Source of the DNA: Psilocybe azurescens
Lineage: Eukaryota; Basidiomycota; Agaricomycetes; Agaricales; Agrocybaceae
NCBI GenBank assembly: GCA_023853785.1
Contig: JAJIRX010000621.1
Span: forward strand, 41,088-105,087
DNA: 64,000 nt
Direction: 5' to 3'
Positions within the stretch are counted from its first letter, which is position 1. Each line of letters begins with the position of its first letter. The notes beneath the pieces were generated by a model. That model searched no databases and was not told where the DNA came from. It was given only the letters and a program-made list of their open reading frames with translations. Made by a program: the position numbers and the translations under genes. This document shows, piece by piece, positions 1-11,528 of the stretch.

Positions 1-744
1 CCTGCCCTGACTGTGCCATCACCGATCTTTCAATACCGACATCCCTATCCACTGCATTCGTGTCGGTATGTGCATTATCCCGATATTTTCTTTCAAATTC
101 AATCAAAGCATTTTGCATGCGCTGGGACTCGTTAGCAAGACCCTTCTTGTGAAGGTCCACTGCTTTCAGCTTAGTGACTTCGGCCAGATACAAGCGATTT
201 GCCGTGTCCTTGTAGGAGGCTCCGAGCCGGTTCGTAGCCGCAATGACTTCGGCATGAATATTGAGGCGCTCTCGTTACTCAAATCCTTATAAAGTGAAAT
301 TAATACTGACAAAATACTGATATGAGACTTACGGGATTTGGAGGAACCTTGATGTGCTCCTCCGCAATTTCAACGAACGGCCGACTATGCACCTGAGAGC
401 TCTAATGAAACCATATATATGTTAGCATCGGACTGAATCGACCCCGGTCCCAGTCCCAATCCCGGTCCCGGTCCCGGAACGAAGTGTATGTAAATACAGC
501 ATCAGAGCGGCACGGCATCGGAACGCCAACGGGGTGGGCCAAAGACATGTTGAACACAAATGTACTGACTTTGCGTTCCGCTATGGTGGTCTCCATTTCT
601 TTTTTCACGATGTGTGTGAAAGGACTGGAGGAGGTCGGGAAGAATAAATTGTGGGACAAGATATCCATCTTTCCTTTGTGCTGACTGGGGGATCAGAGCA
701 TAGCCCTCTGGGACTGCAGATGTGTGTGTCTCGGGATTAGGCAT
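1..744 (-). CDS. KDZ-associated hypothetical protein, 3' end beyond window
   Basis: I do not recognise a named family. The start is chosen at the ATG at 742-744, which opens MPNPETHTS and runs into VPEGYALIP and GYLVPQFILPDLLQSF. One base is lost or gained at an A-run near 605-615, after which KKEMETTIAERKVSTFVFN continues in another frame. Further exons are read at 333-392 (HSRPFVEIAEEHIKVPPNP, followed by a GTAAGT donor) and at 1-268 (HAEVIAATNRLGASYKD, NRLYLAEVTKLK), the last being amphipathic and coiled-coil-like. The frame is still open at base 1. It is divergent from the gene starting at 953, so the 208-bp gap is probably a shared promoter. From memory, similar LGxSYKDxAxRLYxAEVxKL proteins are multicopy in mushroom genomes near KDZ transposases. 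That link is inference, and no biochemical function can be assigned. Confidence 0.55.
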
Positions 745-952
745 GGTGGTTGAAAAGTAAGTCAGCGATCCGGACACTGAGTGTTTAGGGGCTACAACGC
801 GTGTGTGGCGGCAGTATTGACATCTATTTGGCAGGTTGATGTTTACCATCACTTTATTTTTGCACTCTTCAATTACCGTAACTTCCCTGTGCCGATCCGC
901 CAATTTTCGCGTCCAGAACCCGCCCTCCCGCTTATCACTTTCAAGACAAAAC

Positions 953-3678
953 ATGTCCAACAACACGATCTTCGCAAATTCCGATAGCCTAATTGGCGCT
1001 ATGTTGCACCTCGACGATTTGTTCCAGAAAGGCGTGAACAACGGCAATATCGTGGAGGTTCTGAAATCACAGAAGAAAGGTTTGGTAAGTACATTTGTCG
1101 CATTGGCGACCAATATTTTGACCAAAGATATAGAGAAATGTATTGACGGCCAAAGAGGACGGTCTTTTCAAGGAGACATTTGCTGCCCACGGCAACCTCT
1201 TCTTCTGGACTCTGTTGTACGATTACTACAGCGTGTTCAAGAACCCAGATTTCAACCCGGGCGGAATTTGCGGCAAAATACAAGAAAAGTTGCGCTGAAC
1301 AGAGGGAACTGCACACAACAACTGCACGCTGGCAGAAGGGGAGTGACGCCCGGAGGCGGCAAGGAGAGTGATAAGAGAGAGGAGGAAACAGTTCGGTCAG
1401 GTGAGATAACTCAAGGAGGAGCGGGAGTTGGGAAGGATCGGGGCTCAGCGAGACAGGACGTCAGACTGAGCACGGATACAGGAAAGAGGGGTGAGCGCGA
1501 GATGGCAGGTCCGGCTGCCGTCCCGGTCCAGGGTCGCCCTCGCCCCTCAGCGCCACGCAGGTAATGCAAATAAATACCAACCCAGTCAAAGCCATGGCAC
1601 ATGGGCCAGGACCACAGGAGGCCTCAGGATCTAAGGGGCGACCACAGCTCCAGAAAATGTCTGGGTCAAAGCCCCGAGCAAAACCAAAGCCCACACAGGT
1701 CCGGGATGCTATCCCGGACCTGTCAACCGGTATGGGTCATCACTTACTAGCATTGCAGATGTTTGATGTGCCCGAACCAGCGTCGACACATACATTCCGC
1801 CACATAGTGCCCCCGCCTCCTCCAACGACCTCCCAACAAATCTGTCCCCCTCCATTGAGCTGTCCAGGATGACGATCACACCGCAAGCAAAAAGGCATCG
1901 CGAGCGCTTCATCCAGTGGCAGAGGACGCTGAAATGGACGACGGCACAGACTCCGATCGGCACAATCATTCCGCGTGCAACAAGCCGGCAACAGACATGG
2001 CCCTAGCGAAAAAGCGCAAGAGGTCCGCCGAGCCAGTGGACGACGGCGACGATGACGACAAAGACGATGATGCTGAAGGTGAAGACGAAGATGAAGAAGA
2101 ATCTACTGACGGCGATGGCGACGATGGCGACGACGATCCTCGTTTCACGAAGGCGCTCCCCGGATCCCAAAGACAGATTGGCATGGCAAACTGGCCAACG
2201 CGTCCAGCCCCCAAACGCTCTAATCGCGCCTACGCTGGTGACGTACCTGCGGTGCAAGAGGAAAAAACTGGAATGCGTGCAGGTAGAAGGTCGTAAGAGC
2301 GGTGGGTCATGTTATTACTGCGCCCTGTCTCATATGGCATGTCAGACGGAAGACGACAAAGAAGGCAAGAAGGGAAAGGGGAAGGGGAAGGGGAAGGGGA
2401 AGGCAACAAAAGCAGAAGGGAAGGCGACTGCGCAAATGCTGGCCGCAAAGAGGGCAAGGATGGATGAAATGTCCGGGAGCGCTTTCAACCCAGCCTTCAG
2501 CGGGTAAGTGATTTTTTTCTTCGTATACCAGTGATAAAGCTAAATAGTATTCAGATATCACTTTGGAGGACATTGAGCGCTGGAGAGCTTTGGACGAAAT
2601 TGTCCCGCCGGCTGGAAGATAGGATAGAGAAGTTGGAGGAGGTGGTGGCCGGTCAAAAAGGGCAATGGACAAGGCTCGTGAGCAGCTCCGCAAAAACACA
2701 GAGGTCATCCAAAAATTCGACGACAAAATAGGGGACTTATGCAATGTGGTCGCTGATCTGGAGGGTCGTGTAGCCAGGCTACAAAGACAACCTCCTTCGG
2801 CTTGGACTGCATTGACCTCAAGTGCCGCTATTTCGGGCTCTGGAACAATTGCCGATGGCGCTGGAGACCGCTGTCCCCTACCATGCGCCCCCTCGTTCGC
2901 TGCCGATCGCTATGCCAGCACCTCACAACGTCAGAGCACGATTCAGCCGGCACACCAAGCAGAGGTAGAATCGTCGGAAGGATCAACCGCAAATATTGCC
3001 GCTTCCGCTGCCGGTGTCCGCGCCGCTTCCGCTGCCGGTGTCCGCGCCGCTTCCGCCCCTCATTCCCGCAATCCCTCTCGTCCCCGCCGCGAATTGCCTA
3101 CTGTCGCAATGGACATCGCTGCCGCAGCCTCCCACATTTCTTCCGGGCCACATGTTCCACCGGAATCCGTCACTCCAGCACAGAACCCTGACTCGTACCT
3201 TCACCGTAAGTTTGATCCCAACCATCCAAGTCATGGCTGTATTTATCACAATGTCACTGGCGCCCGTCATTTGGCGCTACAATTCAGGTCCCTCTACCGT
3301 GGCCACTCCAGCAATCGAGGACATCGACATGGAGCAACAACAAGCTTCACTGCCGGCAGCAACATCGGCGAGCGACCAAATGCAAACGGAGGACGATCTG
3401 CAGCTGGAGTCTCCCCCTCGTGCACAACGGAGCACACCGACACAGTCGTCTGCAAGTTCACAGCCGTTGCTTCCAGTGGCGACCTCCAGCTCTGAGGGCT
3501 ATCGCTCTCGGCCCCCATATGTGTCTGGCTTCGGGCGCCCGACTCCGCCCCATCTACGTCTACCAGCAATTCTCAGCCCGTGGTAGTTATCATGAGGAGG
3601 CCCACGCCGGTGAGCCCTCTTAGCCATCGGCACGGCTTGGTCAACCACGACACGGAAGATGAGATGGATGATGAGTAG
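953..3678 (+). pseudogene. Broken cysteine-cluster / coiled-coil protein beside KDZ-1
   Basis: The start at 953 gives a 44-codon exon (953-1084), a GTAAGT...TATAG intron (1085-1133) and a second exon encoding LTAKEDGLFKETFAAHGNLF and YDYYSVFKNPDFNP. One base then shifts the frame and AAKYKKSCAEQRELHTT follows. Later segments are an acidic, basic-patch region (KKRKRSAEPV followed by D/E runs, about 1990-2150) and a zinc-cluster-like motif at about 2244-2340 (RCKRKKLEC, then CYYCALSHMAC). After that come a KGKGKGKGK tract (2370-2410), a coiled coil (LEDRIEKLEEVV, then MDKAREQLRKNTEVIQK, in two frames), an Ala/Ser/Pro-rich linker and a tail ending HDTEDEMDDE with TAG at 3676-3678. At least four frame changes are needed, so it is either a pseudogene or badly affected by assembly indels. 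A DNA-binding role is suggested only by the Cys cluster. Confidence 0.5.
2998..3056. repeat. 24-bp in-frame tandem duplication
   Basis: Two exact 24-bp units plus a 9-11 bp partial third unit encode a repeated Ala-Ala-Ser-Ala-Ala-Gly-Val-Arg inside the linker of the cysteine-cluster gene. Confidence 0.85.
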
Positions 3679-3900
3679 TCCGACACTTCGTGAATTTGTT
3701 CTTTGGGACGTTTTCTGCTGTCACGTTTGTTTCGGACATCATATACGCTCTCTGGTGTGGTTTCATTTGGGACGCATGCGGGCAGTTTTTTTTTGTTATA
3801 TATCACACATGTACATGCTCTCTAATTTTGTTTGTCAAATATAACAATATTTTCTTGTGCCCATCTGAAATGTGAGAGTGCATACTGTTATTCCCGCACT

Positions 3901-6892
3901 CTACGTATGCGTTTGCGCCGGGCCATTGACCTGCAATTTGTTGGACTCGGATTCTAGTAATGCCAATGTATCTGAAGTCCGGACTGTCCTCTTCGCAGAA
4001 GTGGCAGCAGGCAATCTGTTCAAGTCCTCAGTGCTGAGACCAATAGCGGTGGTCATTACACTACCATGCAATTCTTGTTGGAAAAGTCGTTGTGTAGGTG
4101 TTTCAGAGGAGATTTGAGGTGCAACATCGGCATTGGCCCCGGAGTCTGCCCCGGACGACACGCAGACTCCGATGTTAACAGGTAAGTCTTCATTGTCGAG
4201 ACGCAATTCTTGCTGGCAAAGTCGTTGTGTAGGTATTTCGGCCGGGTGCATGGGGTCCGATATCGGCACCGGATTCCGCGCCGATTGACGATTTGCCGAT
4301 AACGTTGAATAAGTCAGACATTTGAACATCTGTGGAAACGGATGAAGATTGAATGGTTGCCAAAGTTTTCGACTTTTCTTTTTTTTTCTTGGGGGTTCGA
4401 TTTGAGACATGATATGCATCAATGGGGAGTTACCATTGTCTGCATCCAGTGTCACTCTGTGTTGATCATAGTCCTGACCGGACAATTGCGTGGCAATGTT
4501 GTTCGAAAAGGCGTAGGTATTGTCATTTAAATGCGGCAAGAAGGCTTGGGTCTGCGCATTCTGAAGCTGGTAGTTGTTGGAGTGGTTGTTACCAAACATT
4601 GTCTGACTGTTGTAAAACATGTTTTGGCTGTCACTGAAACTTCTGATATACGCCATGTCATCAAGTCCGTCATCGGGATCGGCATTCAGAGGTCCCAGTG
4701 TTTCGGCATTGGATGGCCCAGCGGCAAAAGGATGTGCGACTGTTAGGCTGGCATTGTAGCTTAAGTCAGGGTAAGGTCCCACATTGGTGCCCCAGTCCCA
4801 TGAATTCAGATGTTCGTGCCCATCATGGACATCGTTGAGCCGGATTAGCCTGTGGCAAATGAAGGAGTGTGGCTGGTGCAGCTAAAAACTCCGGAGCCCC
4901 TTGATCAATATCGTTCAGAACTTCCGAGTCCGGTCCAATAGCCTTTTCTTTGCCTTTATCGACAACGGGGCATATGGGTGCCGGCATGTCCACATCGGAG
5001 TCCGGGCGGGACTCATTTGCAAGAGAATATCTCCGATCACAAAAACATATTGCCCATCCGTATTCTGAGCTTTGCTTTTGCCTTTATCGACAACGGGGCA
5101 TATGGGTGCCGGCATGTCCACATCGGAGTCCGGGGCGGGACTCATTTGCAAGAGAATATCTCCGATCACAAAAACATATTGCCCATCCGTATTCTGAGCT
5201 TTGCTTTTGCCTTTCTTTTTGTTGGAATTTGTATGCTTTTTTGTGCCTGAAGCCGGAACCATGTCGGGATCGGACTCGGGCCGGACTCCTCTTGACCGCT
5301 CTCGTCCAGATAATGTGTACGGATAGGTTCGTAACCTTTTGTTTGGCGTTGACCATTGAAAAGCCAAACACATGGTTTATGGGATGTGTTTCCTGTCGCC
5401 CGAAAATGTGGTCTATCAGTGATATTATGTTGGGCAAACTCAGGTCGCGAGGGTCTTTGATTGTGAATCCACTGGGAAGATATTCCGGTAATACGAACTG
5501 AGCCTGATTTTCCTGTAGTTGTTTGTACGGGACATGTTTGCTTCGGCCGTTCGTTGCCAGCTCTATTCATATTTTCAGTTCAGAAATGCTGGCTAAGCTA
5601 TGAGGTGGACAAACTGTAATGTTTCGCAAAGTATTTCTGAATCATCTCATTGAGTTCTTTCTTGACAGGCAGGTTGCCTGACTTTGTGTCCAATCTCTGG
5701 GGAAGGATCGGGAATCCGTGCTGGTCGAATTGCAGATTGAGATCCTTGACATCATTGCCAGTGCCGTTCAGCGCCCATGGCGTAGGTCCAGGGTTCAAGA
5801 TCTTCTTCATTTTGGTTATATATTCCATCACATAGAGCTTCATTTGGTGCACCTGAGGCCTGTATTGACTTTCAAATAGTGGAGCATCGACCTCAATAAG
5901 TTCCGCCATCTGATCAACACTATAAAATTGTGAATAGAATGAAAAATGCTGATGCCGGGTGCGGGAGCCGGCCGGCAATTGGAGAAATTTGCTTACACCT
6001 GAACGACAAGCTTGCCTGACATGTCTGTGTATGCCACAAATGAAAGGGATAGGACCCCCATTTCGTTCCAGTGACCCTTTCGCGCTTTTTGAGAACCGTG
6101 AAATGGCTTTTTTTTTGGCCAGCCTGTGCGATACTTTGATTGAGCTGGCCCACAAAGAAGCATAGCACTGACTGTTGTCTCCTGTCATTGTTCTGATTTG
6201 CTGCAGACACAATCTGTGCACCTTGTCTATCTAGTTGTTCCAGCTGCAGTGCTGACATGTGTTGCAGGATGTTTCCCAAAGCCTTCATACGAAAGTCAAA
6301 CCAATTAGGTGTTTGAGTGGATGCGGAATTAAGTCCCATTAGACTTGCGATCTCTGCAAAAACATCATCCTTGCGTGTCTGCCATAAAACTTCTGTTCTT
6401 TTCATTGCTGCCCCTGTAATTATTGTTTCTGCAACTTTGGCTCCACGCCATGTGTTTTGCATCCAAGCGACTAGCTTCTATATAATGTTAACAGTCCCGA
6501 GAAGGCGCCCCAAATGTATTTTTAGAACATTTAGACTTTAGCTTTCTGAATAGAATGAAACCTTGACGTACCCTTGCCTGTGTTTGTGAGTCTCCGATTT
6601 CATGACCTATACTGTCCCAGTACTGAAATATTGCAGGCAAAATGTATGTCTTTGCCACACTTTTGCATTCTTCTGCTGATTTCGACGCCAGATACCTTTT
6701 CTTTATGGGCGTCAAGCACTTTCCGCTCTTCAGAATTATACACAACTTGACGCCCGATCTGGGGCGCATGAGAAAATTGGGATTGACAGGGTTCGGGATT
6801 GGACCGATATCATCGTTCACATGCTTGGCATCCACATCATTGGAGGATATGTTTGGTGGGGCAGGAGGTTGTTCGATAGTTGCGGAGTCCAT
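3901..6892 (-). CDS. KDZ-associated hypothetical protein, multi-exon, frameshifted
   Basis: The first exon starts at 6892 (MDSATIEQPPAPPN; then RSGVKLCIILKSGKCLTP and AKTYILPAIFQYWDSIG). It ends at a GTACGT donor near 6571, and the TATATAG acceptor near 6478 leads into WMQNTWRGAKVAET. Downstream segments read LQLEQLDRQGAQIVSAAN, LNQSIAQAGQKKSHF, and after a frame change SVDQMAELIEVDAPLFESQY and YVMEYITKMKKILNPGP. The C-terminal part is Q/N-rich with a KKKKSRK basic patch and two copies of a PTQRLxQQEL motif (ending at 3901). It is convergent with the 953-3678 gene and divergent from the KDZ-1 transposase starting at 7087. No catalytic motif is visible. By position it is a companion gene of KDZ-1. 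Its function is unknown, and whether 5166-5570 belongs to the same transcript is uncertain. Confidence 0.55.
4952..5208. repeat. 128-bp tandem duplication with a one-base indel
   Basis: Two head-to-tail copies (4952-5079 and 5080-5208) are nearly identical. They differ by one G in a G-run (GGGCGGG versus GGGGCGGG), which puts the copies in different minus-strand frames. The translated repeat contains QNTDGQYVFVIGDILLQMSP. Confidence 0.85.
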
Positions 6893-7086
6893 ATTCGCAA
6901 CAGATGCACAGTAGGCGGAACAGTCAAGAGGCGTTTAAGGGAAGGTGTAATACAATGGAAATTTTCAAAATATAATATCAAATAGAGTATCGGACATCAG
7001 TTAAACCCGGATAACCCATCATGCGGTTATATGCAATAAATTTTCATATGCAATCTTTCAACAGACCTCTCTCTCTCTCTCTCTCA

Positions 7087-9030
7087 ATGCCCTCTCAACA
7101 GCAAAAAAAACAAGAACGCGGCACGCAGAAATATATTGCGTGAAGGCGATGTGGAGGCCGCCGCCGCCATTACATATGAAACTAGAAAAACTGTCACACG
7201 GAATGGGAGAGTCAAGACAAAAAGTATGCAGTCGCACTGGAACGTGAACAGACAGGTCCTACTGCTGGGCCCTCTCCACCGATAGACGTGGTTCCAGATA
7301 ATGAAGACAATCCATTTTACAGCATGGACTTGGAAATGGATGACTCTGTTGTAGAACCAAAAATGCGGAAGGTCAGACTGCTTTAAAGATATTCATTTAA
7401 GTCATGTTCTGACCAAATAAAAGACACAACGAGATTATATATTGCAGTTTGTGGACAGAGTAGATGATTTGCTGGGGGCATTGCTCAGCCGGGAATCTCT
7501 CCGACCTGAGCTCTCTGAGTGCATTCATTGTGCTTCTAACCTCCGGGCGGTATGGCGATGTCAAGACTGCAGTATGCCTGCGATGCTATGCAGGTCTTGC
7601 ATGCGCGAGACACACCAAGATAATCCCATGCACAAAATTCAACGGTGGACTGGTTCCCATTTCCGCAAAGCCGAAGCTTTGGGAAGTCAGAAGTTACCTT
7701 CTGATACCCCACCACGACGGCAATCCTCTTTGTTCAGCTCTAGAATTTCAGAGAAGATATTTGGAATCCATTGAGCGGCCCAAAGATGAGCAGGAGCAGG
7801 CAGAACTCCGGCAACAGGGTACAGAATTTGAGAACGTGGGACCGGGACCGGGAGTGGCATCGGCATCAGCATCAAATAATGCAAACGACACTGATACTCA
7901 CCAGCAGGAATCGGAGAATGCACCAGCCGACTATAATTGGAATGACCAAGAGTTTGAACACTATTTGCAATCGCTGCAAAATAATTCCGACGTGGTACAA
8001 GACGAAATGGTGCCGGATGAGGAGCCTGACGATGCAACAGAAGTCACCAATGCTGAAGCCGATGTCCGTTTCATTCCCAACTATCTCGCAGCATTAAATG
8101 TCGGTGATGCCGACCCGACTACGGCCTTTACAGGGGGCATTCCCACCGCCGATGGTCTGAATAACTCATATGTCTGTGTCGTTCACACAAACGGACTTCA
8201 CCACTTGGCTATGGTTTCATGTTCATGCCGGGTGCCTAACATTCTTCCACTTGACCTCATGGCCAACAGATTGATACCAACCAGCTTCTATCACGTCCAG
8301 ACATTGTTTTCAGCTCAAATGCTTGATTTCTTCCGTCTTTCAAATCTTGAACTCAAGGCATTGGCATATCAATTTTACAATCTATTGCACCATGTAACGA
8401 ATCCAATTGCTCCCGCAAGTGTGGTCGATCTATACAACGAATTTTGTTGCATGACACGTCTGTGGCGATGGATGAAGAAACTCAAATGGTTGGGATTTGC
8501 TGGTCACAATGGTAGAAGTGCGACGGAAGTCCGGAAAGGGGAACTTGCAAATTACTGCCCAGCATGTCCACAAGTTGGGGTGAACTTGCCGGACAATTGG
8601 AAAGACGACCCGAACCGCTGGGTGTATAAACAAATATTTGTTGCTGACGGAAATTTTAAGGCAGATCATGTTCGGACAGCAAAGCCGTCGCAGGATATAT
8701 GGCTGTTTGAAGGAGGCGGGATGATTCCGTTGCGTGCAGAATATGATTCATTCTTGAAACGTGCAATAGAAAGATTGACGGTAAGTTTCTGGCTCTGGTG
8801 CCGTTCCGTTCCGATCCCGACCCGGTTGACCCGTTCCATAGGGGCGCACCTTGTGAGAACACATTTAAGGCTATCAAGAACGCTCTAATCGCTTCGTCCG
8901 CTTGCGACATTACTGGCATTGTAGCATTTGCATGTGCCCGGCATGGATGCTTTGCCCCAAATTCCATGGCCGACCTATTCAAGGGAGAACAGCAAAAAAA
9001 TGTGGATTTTTCATTTTTAATGGCCCTGGC
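7087..9030 (+). CDS. KDZ-1 transposase, N-terminal part (CxC2 type), cut by KDZ-2
   Basis: This is the N-terminal half of a Kyakuja-Dileera-Zisupton transposase. The start at 7087 (MPSQQQKK) is provisional, and the next segments (REGDVEAAAAITYETRKTV, then an acidic stretch) lie in different frames. After a 7372-7446 intron comes the CxC2-like zinc cluster at about 7500-7660: CIHC, WRCQDC, MLCRSC, then H-x5-MHKIQRW. The following long frame holds typical KDZ segments: HTNGLHHLAMVSCSCRVPN, DLYNEFCCMTRLWRWMKKL, ELANYCPACPQVGVNLPDNW and IFVADGNFKADHV, and then DITGIVAFACARHGCF in a further exon. The frame stops being KDZ exactly at 9030 and resumes at 18948. KDZ proteins are proposed DDE-type DNA transposases acting in the nucleus. 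Frame changes near 7240 and 7680 suggest that the gene is inactive or the assembly imperfect. Confidence 0.85.
9023..9030. repeat. Target-site duplication of KDZ-2, left copy (GCCCTGGC)
   Basis: The 8-bp GCCCTGGC precedes the left tip GAGGTCTTT and is repeated at 18940-18947 immediately after the right tip. Joining the flanks restores a continuous KDZ-1 frame (FLMALA followed by STMVHPDQG). Confidence 0.9.
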
Positions 9031-9060
9031 GAGGTCTTTCCTTTCCCCCACACAATCCAT

Positions 9061-9390
9061 ATGGACTCCAGTGGACTCCAGTGGACTCCAGTGGAGTCCA
9101 CTGGACTCTCTGTCCAGCCAAACTGGCTGACAGATTGTCCAGTCCACTGGACTGGAACTGGACTGCAGTCCACTGGAGTCCACTGGACTCGCACTGGACT
9201 CCTGCCAAATTTTCAGTCCAGTCTCAGTCCAGTGGATTGAGAGTCCAGTCAAGTCCACTGGAGTCCACTGGAGTCCACTGGACTGGGGCTTAAATATTCA
9301 CTGAATAACAACAAATAATATGTTTATTAGCACAGTCCAGTGGACTCCAGTGGAGTCCAGTGGAGTCCAGTGGAGTCCACTGGATGCAAT
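9061..9390. repeat. Left subterminal repeats of KDZ-2
   Basis: More than 20 overlapping TCCAGTGGA / TCCACTGGA palindromes stand in direct and inverted order, mostly as GGACTCCAGT and GGAGTCCACT units. The right end of the same element (18590-18910) carries the same words. They are probably binding sites for the transposase (inference). Confidence 0.85.
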
Positions 9391-10029
9391 AATTAACATA
9401 ATATCCAAAGTATAATCATTAGTTATTAATATTAATATCAATTGCAAAAAATAACATACAAATTGACACTGTATAATAACAATTAACTGAGACTACATTT
9501 AAATAAACCAGAGAGCAACACCTCCCTGTAAATTAAATTTTGCATTTTGTTCAGTCCGCGGGGTAAGAATTTCACAGGCGATGTGACGCGCTGCGTTCCG
9601 GCATCGGCCGATCGGCACGATCACCATCAAACGGATGCATGTGCTGTCAATTGCTTCTTTCTTTCCAACCACCACCATCTCCCCTTCCCTTTCTCTCGCC
9701 GTCGCCTTTGCCCTCTTCACCACCGCCGCCGCTCCCTCACCCGCCGCCACCCTTCTCGCCTCACGACGGCCTCATCATCACCGTCTGCGAGGGCGGATCG
9801 GGTAGCCGCCGCTTCGCCGCTGTTCAAAATGGGAGGGAAGGGGGCCTGGGAGGAACTGGGGAAGGAGGTGAGTACATACCGTCCCGCCTATCCCCTTCTT
9901 TTGCTAACAAACCACGCAGGTGCAGACCCCGTGTCGACGGCACGAGGCACTGATGAGGGCACGCACAGCGTCCTCGTTGCCGTCGACGGTGGCCCTGCTG
10001 TTGGGTATCCCAACATGGGGCCACCGTAG
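9391..10029. other. KDZ-2 interior without a recognisable gene
   Basis: An AT-rich stretch (to about 9540) is followed by a pyrimidine-rich and then mixed stretch (9640-9900) that resembles the 5' region of the KDZ-3 gene (CCACCACC-rich, before the first ATG). I see no supported coding exon. The transcription start may lie here. Confidence 0.4.
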
Positions 10030-11280
10030 CTGCTATGTTGTACTGCGGCCTCCGCCGTTGCCAGCTCGTGTGGCCCCCACATCGTGCCGCCCCGCTGCAC
10101 CCCTCTGGCCGCCACGTCACTCGCCCCCCCTCGACATTGCCAGCTCGTGTGGCCCCCCCATCGTGCTGCCCCGCCGACTCCCTCTGTGGCCGCCACGCTA
10201 CCGGCCCCCTCCACCGTTGCCAGCTCGTGTGGCCCCCCATCGTGCCACCCCGCCGCACTCCCCTCTGTGGCCGCCATGCTACCGGCCCCCTTGACGCTGC
10301 CAGCTCGTGTGGCCCCCATCGTGCTACCCCGCCCCCCTTGACGCTGCCAGCTTGTGTGGCCCCCCATCGTGCTACCCTGCCGCACCCCTCAGTGGCTGCC
10401 ACGCTACCCGCTGCATCCGCCGTTGCCAGCTCGCTGGCCCCCCATCGTGCCACCCCCGCCGCGACCCCCTCGGTGGCCGCCCACGCTACCCGCTGCATCC
10501 GCGTTGCCAGCTCGTGTGGCCCCACATCTTGCCACCTCGCTGCACCTCTCTGTGGCCGCCACGCTACCCGCCCCCCCTCGACGCTGCCAGCTCGTGTGGC
10601 CCCCATCGTGCCACCCTGCCCCCTTGACGCTGCCAGCTTGTTTGGCCCCCATCGTGCCACCCTGCCGCACTCCCTCGGTGGCCGCCACGCTACCCGCTGC
10701 ATCCGCCGTTGCCAGCTCGTTTGGCCCCCATCGTGCCACCCTGCCGCACCCCTCGGTGGCCGCCACGCTACCCGCTGCATCCGCCGTTGCCAGCTCGTGT
10801 GGCCCCACATCGTGCCACCTCGCTGCACCTCTCTGTGGCCGCCACGCTACCCGCCCCCCTCGACGCTGCCAGCTCGTGTGGCCCCCATCGTGCCACCCCG
10901 CCCCCTTGACGCTGCCAGCTCGTTTGGCCCCCCATCGTGCCACCCTGCCGCACTCCCCTCAGTGGCCGCCACGCTACCCGCTGCATCCGCCGTTGCCAGC
11001 TCGTGTGGCCCCACATCGTGCCACCCCGCCGCACCCTCTGTGGCCGCCCACGCTACCGCCCCCCTCGACGCTGCCAGCTCGTGTGGCCCCCCATCGTGCT
11101 ACCCTTCTGTGGCCGCCATGCTACCCGCTCCCTCCGCTGTTGCCAGCTCGTGTGGCCCCCATCGTGCTACCCCGCCCCCCTCGATGCTGCCAGCTCGTGT
11201 GGCCCCCACATTGTGCCACCCCGCCGCACCCCTCTGTGGCCGCCACGCTACCCGCCCCCTCCGCCATTGCCTGTCCTTGT
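10030..11280. repeat. C-rich minisatellite, about 77-bp unit, about 17 copies
   Basis: The unit contains GCCAGCTCGTGTGGCCCCC, ATCGTGCCACCC, GTGGCCGCCACGCTACC and a variable linker. Starts of the GCCAGCTCG word recur at intervals of about 45 or 77-82 bp, so some units are shortened. The long Arg/Pro/Ala-rich open frames on both strands here are by-products of the repeat. Confidence 0.9.
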
Positions 11281-11528
11281 CTCTGTCCCTCTTGCATGAT
11301 GTTCTCTATGTAGTTATATAGCTAACTTTTACAATGTATATAGCCTTAGTTAGCATATATATATATATTTCATGTATTCACTGGGCTTGAATTTTCGTAG
11401 TGAACTTGGATTTATTTTGGAGTATTTATATGAGTTACCATATTAAGATTACTCTCTGCTTGAAGCGCAGATTGCCTCTTGTTCCGTAACTGCCATCATC
11501 ACTGTACTGCTAGCTCACCACCTGCACT
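11281..11528. promoter_or_regulatory. Probable promoter and leader of the KDZ-2 transposase
   Basis: AT-rich sequence between the minisatellite and the ATG at 11529. It includes a TATATATATATA run near 11360 and a pyrimidine-rich stretch before the start codon. The promoter function is inferred from position only. Confidence 0.35.

Noticed and set aside
9061..9390. CRISPR-like array
   Set aside because: Short overlapping palindromes without regular unique spacers, in a eukaryotic transposon end.
9824..11321. Long Arg/Pro/Ala-rich open frames on both strands
   Set aside because: They follow the 77-bp minisatellite in all frames and have repeat-driven composition. No introns or homologous motifs.
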